Shown: piece after piece, positions 9,688-19,092 of the stretch
Layout of the letters: the number at the start of each line of letters is the position of its first letter
Numbering within the stretch: the stretch's first letter is position 1
NCBI GenBank assembly: GCA_037623315.1
Contig: JBBJJH010000004.1
Coordinates: 1 to 64,000 of the forward strand
Reading direction: 5' to 3'
Source of the DNA: Halanaerobiaceae bacterium ANBcell28
Lineage (GTDB): Bacteria > Bacillota > Halanaerobiia > Halanaerobiales > DTU029
DNA: 64,000 bases
The notes under the pieces: generated by a model
Databases searched by the model: none
Seen by the model: only the letters and a program-made list of their open reading frames with translations
What the model was told of the DNA's origin: nothing
Made by a program: the position numbers and the translations under genes

Positions 9688-11496
9688 ATGCTTAAAAAAT
9701 TATTATTATTACTTATTTTAATATCAATTTTCGTATTAATAGCTTGTGAGTCAGACCAATTTTTTAATAATTTAACAGTTGAGATTGTAGGAGAAGGAAA
9801 TGTAGAATTAGATCCAGATAAAAATATTTATGGTCCTAAAGAAAAAGTAAAATTAGAAGCTGTAGCAGATGAGAATTGGAGCTTTTCTCATTGGAATTTT
9901 GGAGGAGATGATATAACTGAAAATCCATATAAATATCTCGTAATTAATAGTGATACTAAGGTGTACGCATATTTTATTGAAAAAAGCAATCTAAAGACCA
10001 GAATTGAACCTGAAGGTGCAGGTTATATAGACATATATCAAGAAAAAGATGAAAATTTTACTGATGATACAATATCATTAGAGGCTCAGGCTAATCCTGG
10101 CTATGTATTTTCTGGCTGGGATATCAAATCAGAACAAATAGAAATAATAGAAGAGTCAGATAATAAAATAGTTATACTAATAAAGGATGGTGTAGAAATA
10201 GATGAGGAAATTAAAATACTTGCTAAATATGAGATAGGTTTAATAGGTGAAGGAACTGAAGTTAGTCCTTATCAAATATATATTCCTGAGAATTTAAGTT
10301 TAATAGCTAGTGATAAGTATCCTAGTGATGCCTATTATCAACTGATGAATGATATAGATTTGAAAGAATTTGTTGAATTTGAACCTATTAAAGGCTTTAA
10401 TGGTGTTTTTGATGGACAAGGAAATGAGTTGAGTAATTTATACATTAATCAAGCTGATAGGAATAACCTGGGATTATTTACTGTAAACAGAGGGGAAATC
10501 AAGAATCTTGGATTAGTTAATCTTGAAATTATAGGTAATGATAATGTAGGAGGATTAGTAGGTTACAATAATGGTGGAAAAATAAACAACTCATTTGTTA
10601 AAGGAAATATTACTGGTAATTCAAGTGTTGGAGGATTAGTTGGTGTTAATACCTATTCTGGAGAAATAAATAGATCGTATTTTAATGGAGAGGTTTTTGG
10701 AAATAATATAGTTGGAGGATTAGTTGGTGTAATTGATATAGGTGCAGATATCTATAACTCTTATGCTATTGCTGATGTTATTGGCAAAGAAATGGTTGGT
10801 GGTTTAGTAGGATTAAACACTATATTGATTAAGGAATCTTTTGCTAAAGGTAATGTTTCTGGAGTTAATAGTATAGGAGGCTTAGTTGGTAAAAATTATG
10901 GTGGAATAGAAAATTCTTATGCGGAAGTTGAAGTCAATGGTGAAAATAGTAATATAGGTGGATTAGTTGGTAATAATGATGGATTTATAAAAGATTCATA
11001 TGCTAAATTTGATAAAATTAAAGGTACTATTTCAGTAGGTGGATTAGCAGGTTTGAATTCTCTTATAATAAGCGAATCTTTTGCAGATGGTCATGTAGAG
11101 GGTGAAAGTATGATAGGCGGTCTAGTTGGTCAGAATGGGTATGGATCTATCGCTAATTCATATACTACTTGTTCTGTTACGGGAGATAATAAGGTAGGAG
11201 GCTTAGTTGGATTTGTTTTGGGTAGTTCGGAACTTAATTATAACTATTCTACAGGTGAAGTTAAAGGGAATACAGAAATTGGTGGTTTGGTTGGGGCTAT
11301 TCCTGAAGAAGTTTCTATTGAATATACTTCTATATATTGGGATGTAGAAACTTCGGGTAAAAAAACGTCTGCTCTCGGAAAGGGCCTAAATACTTTAGCA
11401 TTACAAGACATAACAACTTATAATGAATGGGATTTCGCTGATATTTGGACAATAGATGATGGCTATCCATATCTACAATGGGAAAAGGATAAATAA
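9688..11496 (+). CDS. Surface lipoprotein with InlB-type and GLUG repeats
   Basis: 602 residues. Signal peptide with lipobox LIAC, Cys20, followed by ESDQ, identical to the paralogues at 50994 and 53390. Residues about 28-95 and 100-165 are two divergent InlB beta repeats (FSHWNFGG, YVFSGWD). A domain starting GEGTEVSPYQIY (about 183) then leads into ten GLUG-type repeats (core GGLVG). It ends with a conserved FADIWTIDDGYPYLQW tail. GLUG repeats occur in bacterial surface and adhesin-like proteins, so binding to a surface or polymer is inferred. AAGGGGAGAG precedes ATG. It lies directly after the GH5 lipoprotein, which suggests a shared surface role. Confidence 0.85.
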   Translation: MLKKLLLLLILISIFVLIACESDQFFNNLTVEIVGEGNVELDPDKNIYGPKEKVKLEAVADENWSFSHWNFGGDDITENPYKYLVINSDTKVYAYFIEKSNLKTRIEPEGAGYIDIYQEKDENFTDDTISLEAQANPGYVFSGWDIKSEQIEIIEESDNKIVILIKDGVEIDEEIKILAKYEIGLIGEGTEVSPYQIYIPENLSLIASDKYPSDAYYQLMNDIDLKEFVEFEPIKGFNGVFDGQGNELSNLYINQADRNNLGLFTVNRGEIKNLGLVNLEIIGNDNVGGLVGYNNGGKINNSFVKGNITGNSSVGGLVGVNTYSGEINRSYFNGEVFGNNIVGGLVGVIDIGADIYNSYAIADVIGKEMVGGLVGLNTILIKESFAKGNVSGVNSIGGLVGKNYGGIENSYAEVEVNGENSNIGGLVGNNDGFIKDSYAKFDKIKGTISVGGLAGLNSLIISESFADGHVEGESMIGGLVGQNGYGSIANSYTTCSVTGDNKVGGLVGFVLGSSELNYNYSTGEVKGNTEIGGLVGAIPEEVSIEYTSIYWDVETSGKKTSALGKGLNTLALQDITTYNEWDFADIWTIDDGYPYLQWEKDK

Positions 11497-11542
11497 GATA
11501 TTGACACTAGAATTTAAGTCTAAAAGTTCAGTTAATATAATT

Positions 11543-11579
11543 ATAAAACAGAGATAGTTTAAAGCTATCTCTGTTTTAT
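11543..11579. terminator. Intrinsic terminator
   Basis: A 15-bp perfect stem (ATAAAACAGAGATAG and its complement) with a 7-base loop has T-rich and A-rich flanks. It ends the GLUG lipoprotein transcript. Confidence 0.8.
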
Positions 11580-11684
11580 AATGCTATAAAATTGAAGAAA
11601 TATTTGTAGATTGAGATACACAACAAGTCGAAGAATAGACAGTTTATTGAATACAAAGCTGAATTAGCTGGGATCAAGTTTTAC

Positions 11685-11890
11685 TTAGACCCAACCGCAT
11701 TTCTACAGTTATAGGACAGGATTTTTCTAATGAGAGTTTTTCAGGGCATAGTTATTCTTATCTGGGCTACAATTACTTTATCAATTAATTGGACATTTTA
11801 TTCCTAGCTACACTTTCTTTTTGTCTACAAAGAGTTTGGAATTAATGAATATCTTTACATATGGAGAAGACTTGAGGAAAATCTACTATT
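11685..11890 (+). pseudogene. Remnant of an ABC-2 type permease
   Basis: The bases match part of the intact permease gene at about 18465-18720: the LRPRTAFLQIIGQEF region, the following tract encoding IILVWATITLSISWTF, then the tract encoding TLSFWSIQSLE. About 60 bases are missing between the last two, and there are frameshifts and stops. This is a decayed second copy of that permease. Bases 11580-11684 show nothing I recognise. Confidence 0.7.
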
Positions 11891-11899
11891 TGCTGCTGA

Positions 11900-12403
11900 G
11901 GTAGTTTTTCTGGTCTACCTGTAGCAGTTGCTTCTCTCGAAGATAATAATTTTTACCATTATCAAAAAGATATTTTGGGTGTTGAACTGGTAAGCGAAGT
12001 TAGTAATGTTATCTTTCGTGGAGATCTGGCATATGTAGTTCCCGAAGAAGGCAAGTTTTTTCCAGATGAAGAATTTAGATATGCCAGCACTTTAGAATAA
12101 AATTTGACACCTGAACTAAGCCTGACGGCTGACATTCAGGGAATTACAGGAAAAAATGAGGATATTAGTACAGCTTTACTTAATTTTAATTATGCTTTTG
12201 ATTTTTACAGAGATCTAGCGTAACTATTGCTTTTAATTTAGAGGAAGGTGGTTATCTTATTAACCCTGAATTTACTCAAGATTTGGCTGATGGTCTGGAG
12301 TTGAAAACAGGTGCTTATATAATTGGTGGAAGTGGAACAGGAGTTTATGGACAGCTGAAAGAGGAGGAACAGATATATCTTTCTTTAACTCAATTATTTT
12401 AAT
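11900..12403 (+). pseudogene. Decayed gene, possibly an outer-membrane beta-barrel protein
   Basis: An open stretch starting near 11920 encodes SLEDNNFYHYQKDILGVELV and GDLAYVVPEEGKFF. It hits TAA after STLE, resumes in the same frame to a second stop at about 12222, then continues in another frame to a terminal TQLF and TAA at about 12401. Alternating polar and hydrophobic residues and the final Phe are reminiscent of beta-barrel outer-membrane proteins, which would fit a diderm Firmicute. The identity is a guess. The presence of multiple stops and a frameshift is clear. Confidence 0.5.
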
Positions 12404-12522
12404 AGATTTTTTAGATTTTCATGAGAGAAAGGAATTTTGTTCTGAGTGCTTTGGGTAATGCTGTTTTGGGATATTCAAAGTAAATAAAAATAAAAGAATA
12501 TAGCATCATTAACTAGAAGTAA

Positions 12523-12972
12523 TCAAAAAAAGCGATTTAATAATTTAAACATTGTTAAATCGCTTTTCGTCATCCTGAAAATAATGTGTTTTAGTGATTT
12601 GCAAAAGACCAAATTATATAAATTTTCTCTGATAGTTTTACCAGCCAGAAAAGCTGTTGGAAATGCTGACTGAAGATTATAGCCTCCAGTATCACCATCT
12701 ATATCAAGAACCTCACCTACAGCAAATAAGTTATTTACTATTTTGGACTCCATTGTTTTAGGATTAATTTCTTTAAGGTCAATCCCACCTTTAGTTACCA
12801 TTGCCTGATTGAATTCCCCTAATTTATTAACCTTGAGAGTTAATTCAAATAATAATCTTACTATTTTTTAAACGGGAGTCAAAGCAGGTTGAAGATTAAT
12901 GATATTATGGCCTAAAGAAGCAAAATAGCAACCATCTCTTGAAGAACCTATTGTAGGGTATGATTTTGCCTC
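12523..12972 (-). pseudogene. Remnant of a second HI0933-type flavoprotein gene
   Basis: The minus strand at 12523-12801 encodes MVTKGGIDLKEINPKTMES followed by the GEVLDIDGDTGGYNLQ motif, closely matching the C-terminus of the intact gene at 3559-4800. Bases about 12873-12972 match that gene's region near 4194-4300. Roughly 380 bases between those two parts are absent, joined near 12870. The C-terminus also reads past the normal end. It is non-functional and a clear decayed duplicate. Confidence 0.85.
12528..12567. terminator. Bidirectional terminator hairpin
   Basis: AAAAGCGATTTAA pairs with TTAAATCGCTTTT across a 14-base loop. It has A-runs on the left and T on the right, so it can work on either strand. 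Confidence 0.65.
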
Positions 12973-12977
12973 TTTCT

Positions 12978-14498
12978 TTACTTCCTTAAGTTATAAACAT
13001 TTCTATATTTCTTCTCAAGATACTTAATTAAATATTTTGGATTGCTTTTTTCTCCTGTGACCTGAAGGATTATTTCCTTTGGTTCTAATAACATACCATG
13101 TTGATGTATTTTATCAGCTAACCAATCCTTAATGGGAATTAAATTGCCTTCCTCAATTAGCTTATCAAAATTTTCTATTTCTTTCCGGGCGGTATTATAT
13201 ATTTGAGCTGTATAGATATATCCCAGAGAGTAAGAAGGAAAATAGCCAAATAGACCGGCAGACCAATGTACATCCTGTAATACACCCTCAGTATCTGTTT
13301 TTGGTATAATTCCAAGATAATCTTTCAATTTTTGCTTCCAGATTTCAGGTAGATCAGAGACTTTTATTTCTTGATTAATCAGGCCTTTCTCCAGTTCATA
13401 TCTAATCATGATATGTAGATTGTATGTAAGTTCATCTGCTTCGACCCTGATGAAAGAAGCCTCTACCCGATTAATTATCTGATAAAAATCCTCCAGACTG
13501 ATATCTTTTGTTTTTTCAGGGAAGTAATTCTGTAGTTTGCTAAAATAATGTTTCCAAAAACTTTGGCTTCTACCAATCATTTTTTCCCAGAATAATGATT
13601 GAGACTCATGAATCCCCATAGAGGTCCCTGTACATAGAGTAGTTCCCATCAATTCTTTCTTAATATTTTGTTCATATAAACCATGGCCACCTTCATGTAA
13701 AGAGCTAAAAATTGCACTTAAGGGATTATCAGGGTAATAATGAGTGGTCAAGCGTACATCATCAGGATTTAGATTGATTGTAAAGGGATGTTCGCTTTCA
13801 GCCAGCATTCCTGCTTTTAAATTAAAACCCATTTCTTCCAGTAGATAGATACAAAATTCTTCCTGTTTCTCTTTACTAAAATCTTTATTTAAAAGTGGAT
13901 TTTCTGGATTAAGATTACTAGCTTGGATGTCCGATAATAAAGGAATAATAGAATTTTTTAGTTCCTTAAAAATTGGATCAAGCTTTTCAACTGTCATACC
14001 TGGTTCATAATAATTAAGTAGAGCATTGTATTTATTGCCTTCATAACCCCAGTATTCTATAAACTGAAGATTGTAATCTATTATTTTTTCCAGATATGGT
14101 TGGAAAAGTTCAAAGTCATTTTGATGTTTGGCTTTTTCCCAGATTGATTGAGCATTTGAGGTCAATTCTACATATTCTCTGTATTTGTCTGTTGGTATTT
14201 TCTTGTATCTCTTAAAATTCTTTTTTGATTCTTTTAGTACAGCTTTCATAATTTCATCTAGTTGTTTTTCGTTTTCTTCTTCAGAAAAATATTTAATATA
14301 TTCTTCCATTTCACTGGAAGTACTCATTTGAAAGGATTCACTGCTAAGTAGACCTATTAAAGAAGATCTAGCGGCAATTCCCTTCTCTGGAATATCAGTC
14401 ATCAGATCCCAGTTTAACAGCGATAAAGCACTGTTGTAGTGTTCTATTTTACTTACAAAGTTCTTAAAAGATTTTAATTTATTATCAAAATTTGACAA
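12978..14498 (-). CDS. Metallocarboxypeptidase, M32 (Taq) family
   Basis: 506 residues, the normal length for the family. The zinc-binding HEXXH is HEGGH (about residues 268-272), followed by GIHESQSLFWE, which carries the third zinc ligand. It removes C-terminal amino acids from peptides in the cytoplasm, with broad specificity. The start is taken as TTG 14498, 8 bases after AGGAGG. The GTG at 14507 overlaps the ribosome site and is not usable. Its 3' end abuts the flavoprotein remnant. No operon partner. Confidence 0.92.
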   Translation of the reverse strand: MSNFDNKLKSFKNFVSKIEHYNSALSLLNWDLMTDIPEKGIAARSSLIGLLSSESFQMSTSSEMEEYIKYFSEEENEKQLDEIMKAVLKESKKNFKRYKKIPTDKYREYVELTSNAQSIWEKAKHQNDFELFQPYLEKIIDYNLQFIEYWGYEGNKYNALLNYYEPGMTVEKLDPIFKELKNSIIPLLSDIQASNLNPENPLLNKDFSKEKQEEFCIYLLEEMGFNLKAGMLAESEHPFTINLNPDDVRLTTHYYPDNPLSAIFSSLHEGGHGLYEQNIKKELMGTTLCTGTSMGIHESQSLFWEKMIGRSQSFWKHYFSKLQNYFPEKTKDISLEDFYQIINRVEASFIRVEADELTYNLHIMIRYELEKGLINQEIKVSDLPEIWKQKLKDYLGIIPKTDTEGVLQDVHWSAGLFGYFPSYSLGYIYTAQIYNTARKEIENFDKLIEEGNLIPIKDWLADKIHQHGMLLEPKEIILQVTGEKSNPKYLIKYLEKKYRNVYNLRK

Positions 14499-14589
14499 GC
14501 TTAACACCTCCTGATTTATTAATCTATATTTTACATGAAGATTTAATATAAAGCAAAGATTTAGATTATTTTACTATAGATTATTTTAA

Positions 14590-14839
14590 AATTAAGTGTT
14601 ACAATAAATGTAAAATAGTAACAAAAATGAAAGGTGTGATGTATCCGGTACGCTTTATTTACATGCTAGAGCGCACTCGGAAAGGGTATATCTTAGAATC
14701 TAATTTAATAATTGGGCAAAGGCTTTTTTTGTACAGTCATGTTTCTTATATCCAATTACAGATTTTGAGAGATACTCATGATTAATATTTATAGCCTATT
14801 TGATTACAAAAGTCCAGGAGTATCTCTCCAGGGCTTTTT
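14590..14839 (+). other. Structured non-coding leader or orphan 48-codon ORF
   Basis: A 48-codon ORF runs from ATG 14639 to TAA 14785, but AAGGTG lies only 2 bases before it. From 14768 a long hairpin can form: GAGAGATACTC (14768-14778) with its complement ending at 14828. An overlapping alternative stem of AAAGTCC with GGGCTTT is followed by seven T (to about 14841). The arrangement looks like a leader with an attenuator ahead of the nitroreductase fragment. It matches no riboswitch class I can recall. Confidence 0.4.
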
Positions 14840-15082
14840 TTGTTGGAAGTTATCAGGCAATGTTCTCATATGGTTTTAGCTGCTTTAGAACATGGTGTTT
14901 TTTCTACATGGGTATCATATTTTAAAGTAGACCAGGTTTCAAAAGTATTGGGTTTGCCCAACAATATTTTAGCTTCAGAGATTGCTTTTGGCTATCCAGC
15001 GAGAAAAAAGAATCCTGTGAAGAAGAAGTCAATAGAAAAGCTTGTTTTTTATAATAACTATAAAGAGGAGAGATCTATATGA
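14840..15082 (+). pseudogene. Nitroreductase, C-terminal fragment
   Basis: 80 codons. They match the C-terminal third of nitroreductase-fold FMN proteins: AALEHGVFSTWVSYF, LPNNILASEIAFGYPA and a basic tail. The N-terminal two-thirds, with the FMN-binding arginines, is missing and not found upstream. TTG 14840 directly follows a T-run and has no ribosome site, so this is most likely a 5'-truncated pseudogene. The stop overlaps the next gene's ATG (ATGA). Confidence 0.7.
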
Positions 15083-15630
15083 ACTTCAAGAAAATTTTAA
15101 GTTTATTAAAAAAACCTGAGTTATTTGAAAGATCAGAAGAGATTTTTTGGAAGGATCCTTATATTTCGGAAAAATTGTTAGAAGCCCATCTAAATCCTGA
15201 CTGGGAAGCAGCCAGTAGGAAACATTCTACTATTGAGAAGACAGTAAAATGGTTAGATGAAAATGTTTTTGAAAAGAAAGATTCAAAAATACTTGATTTA
15301 GGTTGTGGTCCTGGTTTATATGCATCTCCCTTGGCTGAATTAGGCTATCATCTTACTGGAATTGATTATTCTCGTCGTTCTATTGATTATGCCAGCAGAC
15401 ATGCAAAAGAGAATGGTTTAAAGATTGATTATATTTATCAAAACTATTTAAAAATAGATTATGATTCTGACTTTGATGTAATTATGCTGATATATTGTGA
15501 CTTAGGAGCACTTACAAATCAAGAGAGAGATACCCTTTTGGCAAAAATATATAAGGCATTGAAACCAGGAGGTTTATTTATCTTTGATGCTTTTAAAAAA
15601 AGAAGTATTAAAATCTTAGCTAATAGTTAA
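15079..15630 (+). pseudogene. Class I SAM methyltransferase, C-terminally truncated
   Basis: 183 residues. The SAM-binding motif ILDLGCGPGLYASPLAE (about 72-88), the acidic GIDYS (94-98) and the post-motif KALKPGGLFIFDAF (about 158-171) are intact. Family members usually go on for another 60-80 residues after that strand; here the frame ends KKRSIKILANS. A good site (GAGGAGA) precedes ATG, which overlaps the preceding stop by ATGA. It is probably a truncated gene whose Rossmann core could still fold. Function unknown. Confidence 0.6.
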
Positions 15631-15767
15631 ACTAATTACAATAAAATAAATCTATATATGTTACAGTAAATTTGTAAGACAAAAAATAACTTAGAAAAAG
15701 ATTCGGAATTGCTAATTAAACAATTAAAATAACTATAAATAAAAATTTATTATGAGGAGTGGTATTG

Positions 15768-16118
15768 ATGAAAAAGTATTCATTAGAAAAATATCTTCTA
15801 GACCCAGGTCAGAAAATAGCTAAAAGAATAGTTTATACTGATGATAATGTTCTTGCCTTCGTCTTGAATATAGCAAGTGAAGAATCCTTGCCTAAACATA
15901 CTCATTTTGATTCTACAGTATTACTACAGGTACTTAGCGGCAAAGGTAATGTTGTAGTAGATGGTAAAACAGTATCAGTTGTGGAAAATGATTTAGTACA
16001 ATTAGATGGACCAGAGGAAATGTCTGTTGATAATACTGGTGATAAAACATTATCTTTGTATGTTAGCATTTCGCCTATACCACCATCAGATAAATATACA
16101 GTAGATGTAGATTTTTAA
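15768..16118 (+). CDS. Small cupin-domain protein
   Basis: 116 residues. Cupin motif 1 is seen as PKHTHFDSTVLLQVLSGKG. Motif 2 is degenerate: VENDLVQLDGPEEMSVDNT, lacking the usual PxxxxH histidine. A single conserved beta-barrel is expected, with a possible metal site from the first motif only. ATG 15768 is 8 bases after GAGGAG; upstream TTG and GTG codons overlap that site. It is monocistronic with its own terminator. Substrate unknown. Confidence 0.8.
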   Translation: MKKYSLEKYLLDPGQKIAKRIVYTDDNVLAFVLNIASEESLPKHTHFDSTVLLQVLSGKGNVVVDGKTVSVVENDLVQLDGPEEMSVDNTGDKTLSLYVSISPIPPSDKYTVDVDF

Positions 16119-16195
16119 AATAATATAAGTATTTGCAGTAGATTTATTTAAATAAGTCTTTTTCATAATTAATTAAGGTTAAGAAAAACTTGCTT

Positions 16196-16234
16196 AAAGG
16201 CAGAGATAGTATTAATGTTATCTCTGCCTTTTTT
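16196..16234 (+). terminator. Intrinsic terminator
   Basis: AAAGGCAGAGATA pairs with TATCTCTGCCTTT across a 10-base loop, followed by a T-run. It ends the cupin transcript. Confidence 0.88.
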
Positions 16235-16278
16235 GTATAGAGAAAACAAAAAAGATTCTAAATTTTTTGAAATACCCC

Positions 16279-16307
16279 TTTACAAAATGGCAAATTTTTG
16301 ATAATAT
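16279..16307 (+). promoter_or_regulatory. Promoter of the ABC exporter operon
   Basis: TTTACA (16279-16284), 17 bases, TAATAT (16302-16307), about 36 bases before the ATPase start. Confidence 0.6.
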
Positions 16308-16342
16308 AAAAAATACGTCTTTTTTAAAAAAGGGGAGTTTTT

Positions 16343-17344
16343 ATGGGACAAATAATAGTAGAAAACCTTTCTAAGAGTTTTAAAATTAGCAAAAGAAAAG
16401 CTGGATTTTTTAACTCTCTAAAGGGAGTACTTAAAAGAGATTATTCTTACATACCAGCCTTAAACGATGTTTCTTTTACAATTAACAAAGGTGAATTAAT
16501 TGGATATATTGGCCCTAATGGAGCTGGTAAATCCACAACTGTTAAGATTTTAAGTGGTATTTTGGTTCCTGATTCTGGTAACTGTCAAGTTATGGGCAGG
16601 GTTCCTTGGGAAGAAAGAATTGCTCATGTGAAAAACATAGGTGTTGTTTTTGGTCAAAGGACTCAATTATGGTGGGATTTGCCTGTCATTGAATCTTTTG
16701 AACTGCTAAGGGATATTTACTCAATACCAGATAGTATATACTATAAAAACAAAGCCAGGTTGACCGAGCTAATTCAAATAGGAGATTTACTTGATATTCC
16801 TGTTAGGCAGCTTAGCTTAGGACAGAAAATGAGATGTGAATTGGCAGCATCTTTACTTCATTCCCCGGATATCCTATTTTTAGATGAACCTACCATAGGT
16901 TTAGATGCAGTTTCAAAACTCGCTGTAAGAAATCTTATCAAAACATTAAACAAAGAAGAGAACATAACGATAATATTAACCACTCATGATATGGATGATA
17001 TTGAAACACTTTGTAAAAGAGTAATTGTGATAGGTAAAGGACAAGTGTTGTTAGATGGATCAGTGGATTATCTGCGTAAAAGTGTAGGTTTAAAAAAGTT
17101 TTTGCAAATTGAATTAGCTAAGAAAATAAGTGAAGAACTATTTATTAAAATTAAGAATATACCAGGGGTTAGTGAATGCAGAGGAGATGACTTACTTTTA
17201 TCGATAATATATAATCCTGAAGTAGTCAGTACGTCGGAACTAATAACAGAAGTTTCTGATAATATAGAAGTTCTGGATTTAAATGTCTCAGAACTTCCTA
17301 TTGAATCTATTATAGCTGACTTGTATAAGGAGCTGAATATATGA
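16343..17344 (+). CDS. ABC transporter ATP-binding protein (ABC-2 exporter)
   Basis: 333 residues. Walker A GPNGAGKST (57-65), signature LSLGQ (157-161), Walker B ILFLDEPT (177-184) and the H-loop TTHDMDD are all present. The C-terminal 90 residues form the extension common in DrrA/CcmA-like exporter ATPases. It powers the two permeases encoded next, with a 4-base ATGA overlap to the first. The exported substrate is unknown. AAGGGGAG precedes ATG. Confidence 0.92.
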   Translation: MGQIIVENLSKSFKISKRKAGFFNSLKGVLKRDYSYIPALNDVSFTINKGELIGYIGPNGAGKSTTVKILSGILVPDSGNCQVMGRVPWEERIAHVKNIGVVFGQRTQLWWDLPVIESFELLRDIYSIPDSIYYKNKARLTELIQIGDLLDIPVRQLSLGQKMRCELAASLLHSPDILFLDEPTIGLDAVSKLAVRNLIKTLNKEENITIILTTHDMDDIETLCKRVIVIGKGQVLLDGSVDYLRKSVGLKKFLQIELAKKISEELFIKIKNIPGVSECRGDDLLLSIIYNPEVVSTSELITEVSDNIEVLDLNVSELPIESIIADLYKELNI

Positions 17345-18156
17345 AAATAAATATGAAAGCTTATATTTCAATTGTGAAGACTCGCTTTATATTGCTATTA
17401 CAATATCGAACAGCAGCACTGGCTGGCATTTGTACACAGTTTCTATTTGGTTTTGTTCGGGTAATGGTATTTGAGGCTTTCTACAGCTCTACTATTAGTC
17501 CACAAGCTTTTACATATAGTCAGACAGTTTCATATATCTGGATGAGCCAGGCCATGATAGGCATGTTACCCTGGAGTGGGGATAGAGAATTACAGGAAAT
17601 GATACGCTCTGGGAATGTTGCCTATGAACTATGCAGACCATTAAATATTTATGATCAATGGTATAGCAGAGCGCTGGCTTTAAGAGCTGCGCCAACGCTT
17701 CTCAGAGCAGTACCTTTGTTTATCATAACAGGATTTTTCTTACCAGATATATATCGGCTATCACTGCCTGCCTCTCCTGTGTTGTTTTTATCATGGCTGA
17801 TGCTTACATTTACTGCTTTATTACTTTCGGCATCAATTACAAATTTGATTAATGTATCAACTATCTGGACTATTTCTGGTCAGGGTGTTGATAGATTATT
17901 ACCGGCTTTAGTTATGTTTTTTTCTGGTATGATAGTTCCCTTACCACTTTTCCCTCAATGGATGCAAAGAGTTATTATGTTCTTACCTTTTGCTGGTCTA
18001 GTTGACACACCAATGCGTTTTTATACAGGTGATTTGGGCTTGGAGTCACTAGTTCCAATGTTATTCTTACAAGTTATTTGGACAGTAATCTTTTTTGCTT
18101 TTGGAAGGTTTTTAGCAAATAAGGGTCTTGAAAAAGTAGTAATTCAGGGAGGTTGA
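17341..18156 (+). CDS. ABC-2 family permease, subunit 1
   Basis: 271 residues with about six hydrophobic segments, near residues 20-40, 55-72, 115-135, 142-165, 180-205 and 230-255. The layout is that of the ABC2_membrane_6-type permeases always found as a pair with a DrrA-like ATPase. It overlaps the ATPase gene by 4 bases, and its stop lies inside the start region of the second permease, so translation is coupled. It acts in the cytoplasmic membrane. Substrate unknown. Confidence 0.85.
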   Translation: MKINMKAYISIVKTRFILLLQYRTAALAGICTQFLFGFVRVMVFEAFYSSTISPQAFTYSQTVSYIWMSQAMIGMLPWSGDRELQEMIRSGNVAYELCRPLNIYDQWYSRALALRAAPTLLRAVPLFIITGFFLPDIYRLSLPASPVLFLSWLMLTFTALLLSASITNLINVSTIWTISGQGVDRLLPALVMFFSGMIVPLPLFPQWMQRVIMFLPFAGLVDTPMRFYTGDLGLESLVPMLFLQVIWTVIFFAFGRFLANKGLEKVVIQGG

Positions 18157-18158
18157 TG

Positions 18159-18956
18159 ATGAAAAATAGTCTGAGTTTATATTTTCATTATATTGGTCTT
18201 TCTCTCAGAGGACAGATGCAGTATAAAGCTTCGTTTATTATGATGTCAATTGGTCATTTTTTTATTACTATCATAGATTTCCTTGGTATCTGGATTTTGT
18301 TTGAGCGTTTTAATTCTCTTCAGGGTTGGACACTGCCAGAAATAGCTTTATTCTATGGCATGGTTAGTACTGCTTTTGCTTTTGCTGAAGCCTGGCCCAG
18401 GGGATTTGACACTTTTCATAACCTTGTAAGAACAGGAGATTTTGATAGAATACTATTGAGACCAAGAACAGCATTTTTGCAGATAATAGGTCAGGAATTT
18501 CAATTAATGAGAATAGGTAGATTAATACAGGGAATTATTATCCTTGTCTGGGCAACAATTACACTGTCTATCAGCTGGACATTTTATAAGATAATACTTT
18601 TGATTCTATCTATCTTTGGAGGTATGTTAATCTTTTCTGGACTTTTTATTCTTCAAGCCACACTTTCTTTTTGGTCCATACAGAGTCTGGAGATATTAAA
18701 TATGGTCACTTATGGAGGAGTAGAGACCTTGCAATATCCTTTATCCATATATAGGAACTGGTTTAGAAATTTCTTTACATATGTAATTCCACTTGCCTTT
18801 ATAAACTACATACCTGCCCTTAATATACTGGATAAGGGAGATAAGCTAATGAATAGATTGTCATGGTTGTCAGCTCCCTTTGGCTTACTGTTTTTTTTAA
18901 TCTGTATAAAGATTTGGCATTTTGGTATTCGTCATTATCGTTCTACAGGGAGCTGA
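18159..18956 (+). CDS. ABC-2 family permease, subunit 2
   Basis: 265 residues, six predicted membrane segments, with the AEAWPRGFDTFHNLVRTGDFDRILLRPR region conserved in this permease type (the motif spans about residues 72-99). ATG 18159 is 6 bases after GGGAGG; ATG 18156 or TTG 18153 are alternatives overlapping the upstream stop. It completes a heterodimeric exporter with the two preceding genes. A decayed copy of its middle lies at 11685-11890. Confidence 0.85.
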   Translation: MKNSLSLYFHYIGLSLRGQMQYKASFIMMSIGHFFITIIDFLGIWILFERFNSLQGWTLPEIALFYGMVSTAFAFAEAWPRGFDTFHNLVRTGDFDRILLRPRTAFLQIIGQEFQLMRIGRLIQGIIILVWATITLSISWTFYKIILLILSIFGGMLIFSGLFILQATLSFWSIQSLEILNMVTYGGVETLQYPLSIYRNWFRNFFTYVIPLAFINYIPALNILDKGDKLMNRLSWLSAPFGLLFFLICIKIWHFGIRHYRSTGS

Positions 18957-19017
18957 TAAGCAGAGCTTAAACTTCTAAGGTGAATATAAAGAGATCCTAA
19001 CAATTCCTTTGAATTAA

Positions 19018-19092
19018 TTATTCAACAAATAATCGAGGAGAGAATATTTGTATTAATAGATAAATCATAATTAAGAAAATAATAAAATCCAT
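19018..19092 (-). CDS. Candidate 24-residue membrane peptide
   Basis: ATG 19092 is preceded by a full AAGGAGG site 7 bases upstream. The product is one hydrophobic helix (MDFIIFLIMIYLLIQIF) ending in a short polar tail SPRLFVE. Size and shape recall single-helix accessory subunits such as KdpF, but no partner genes are nearby. The rest of 18957-19310 is AT-rich and holds only a promoter for the next gene. Coding status rests on the ribosome site and composition alone. Confidence 0.45.
   Translation of the reverse strand: MDFIIFLIMIYLLIQIFSPRLFVE

Noticed and set aside
11580-12520. Insertion sequence or transposon remnant as the cause of the decayed region
   Set aside because: No transposase-like frame, terminal inverted repeats or target-site duplications could be recognised; the recognisable pieces match ordinary genes of this window.
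14639-14785. 48-codon protein gene
   Set aside because: The ribosome site is only 2 bases from the ATG, and the 3' part overlaps a hairpin; kept only as part of a structured leader.
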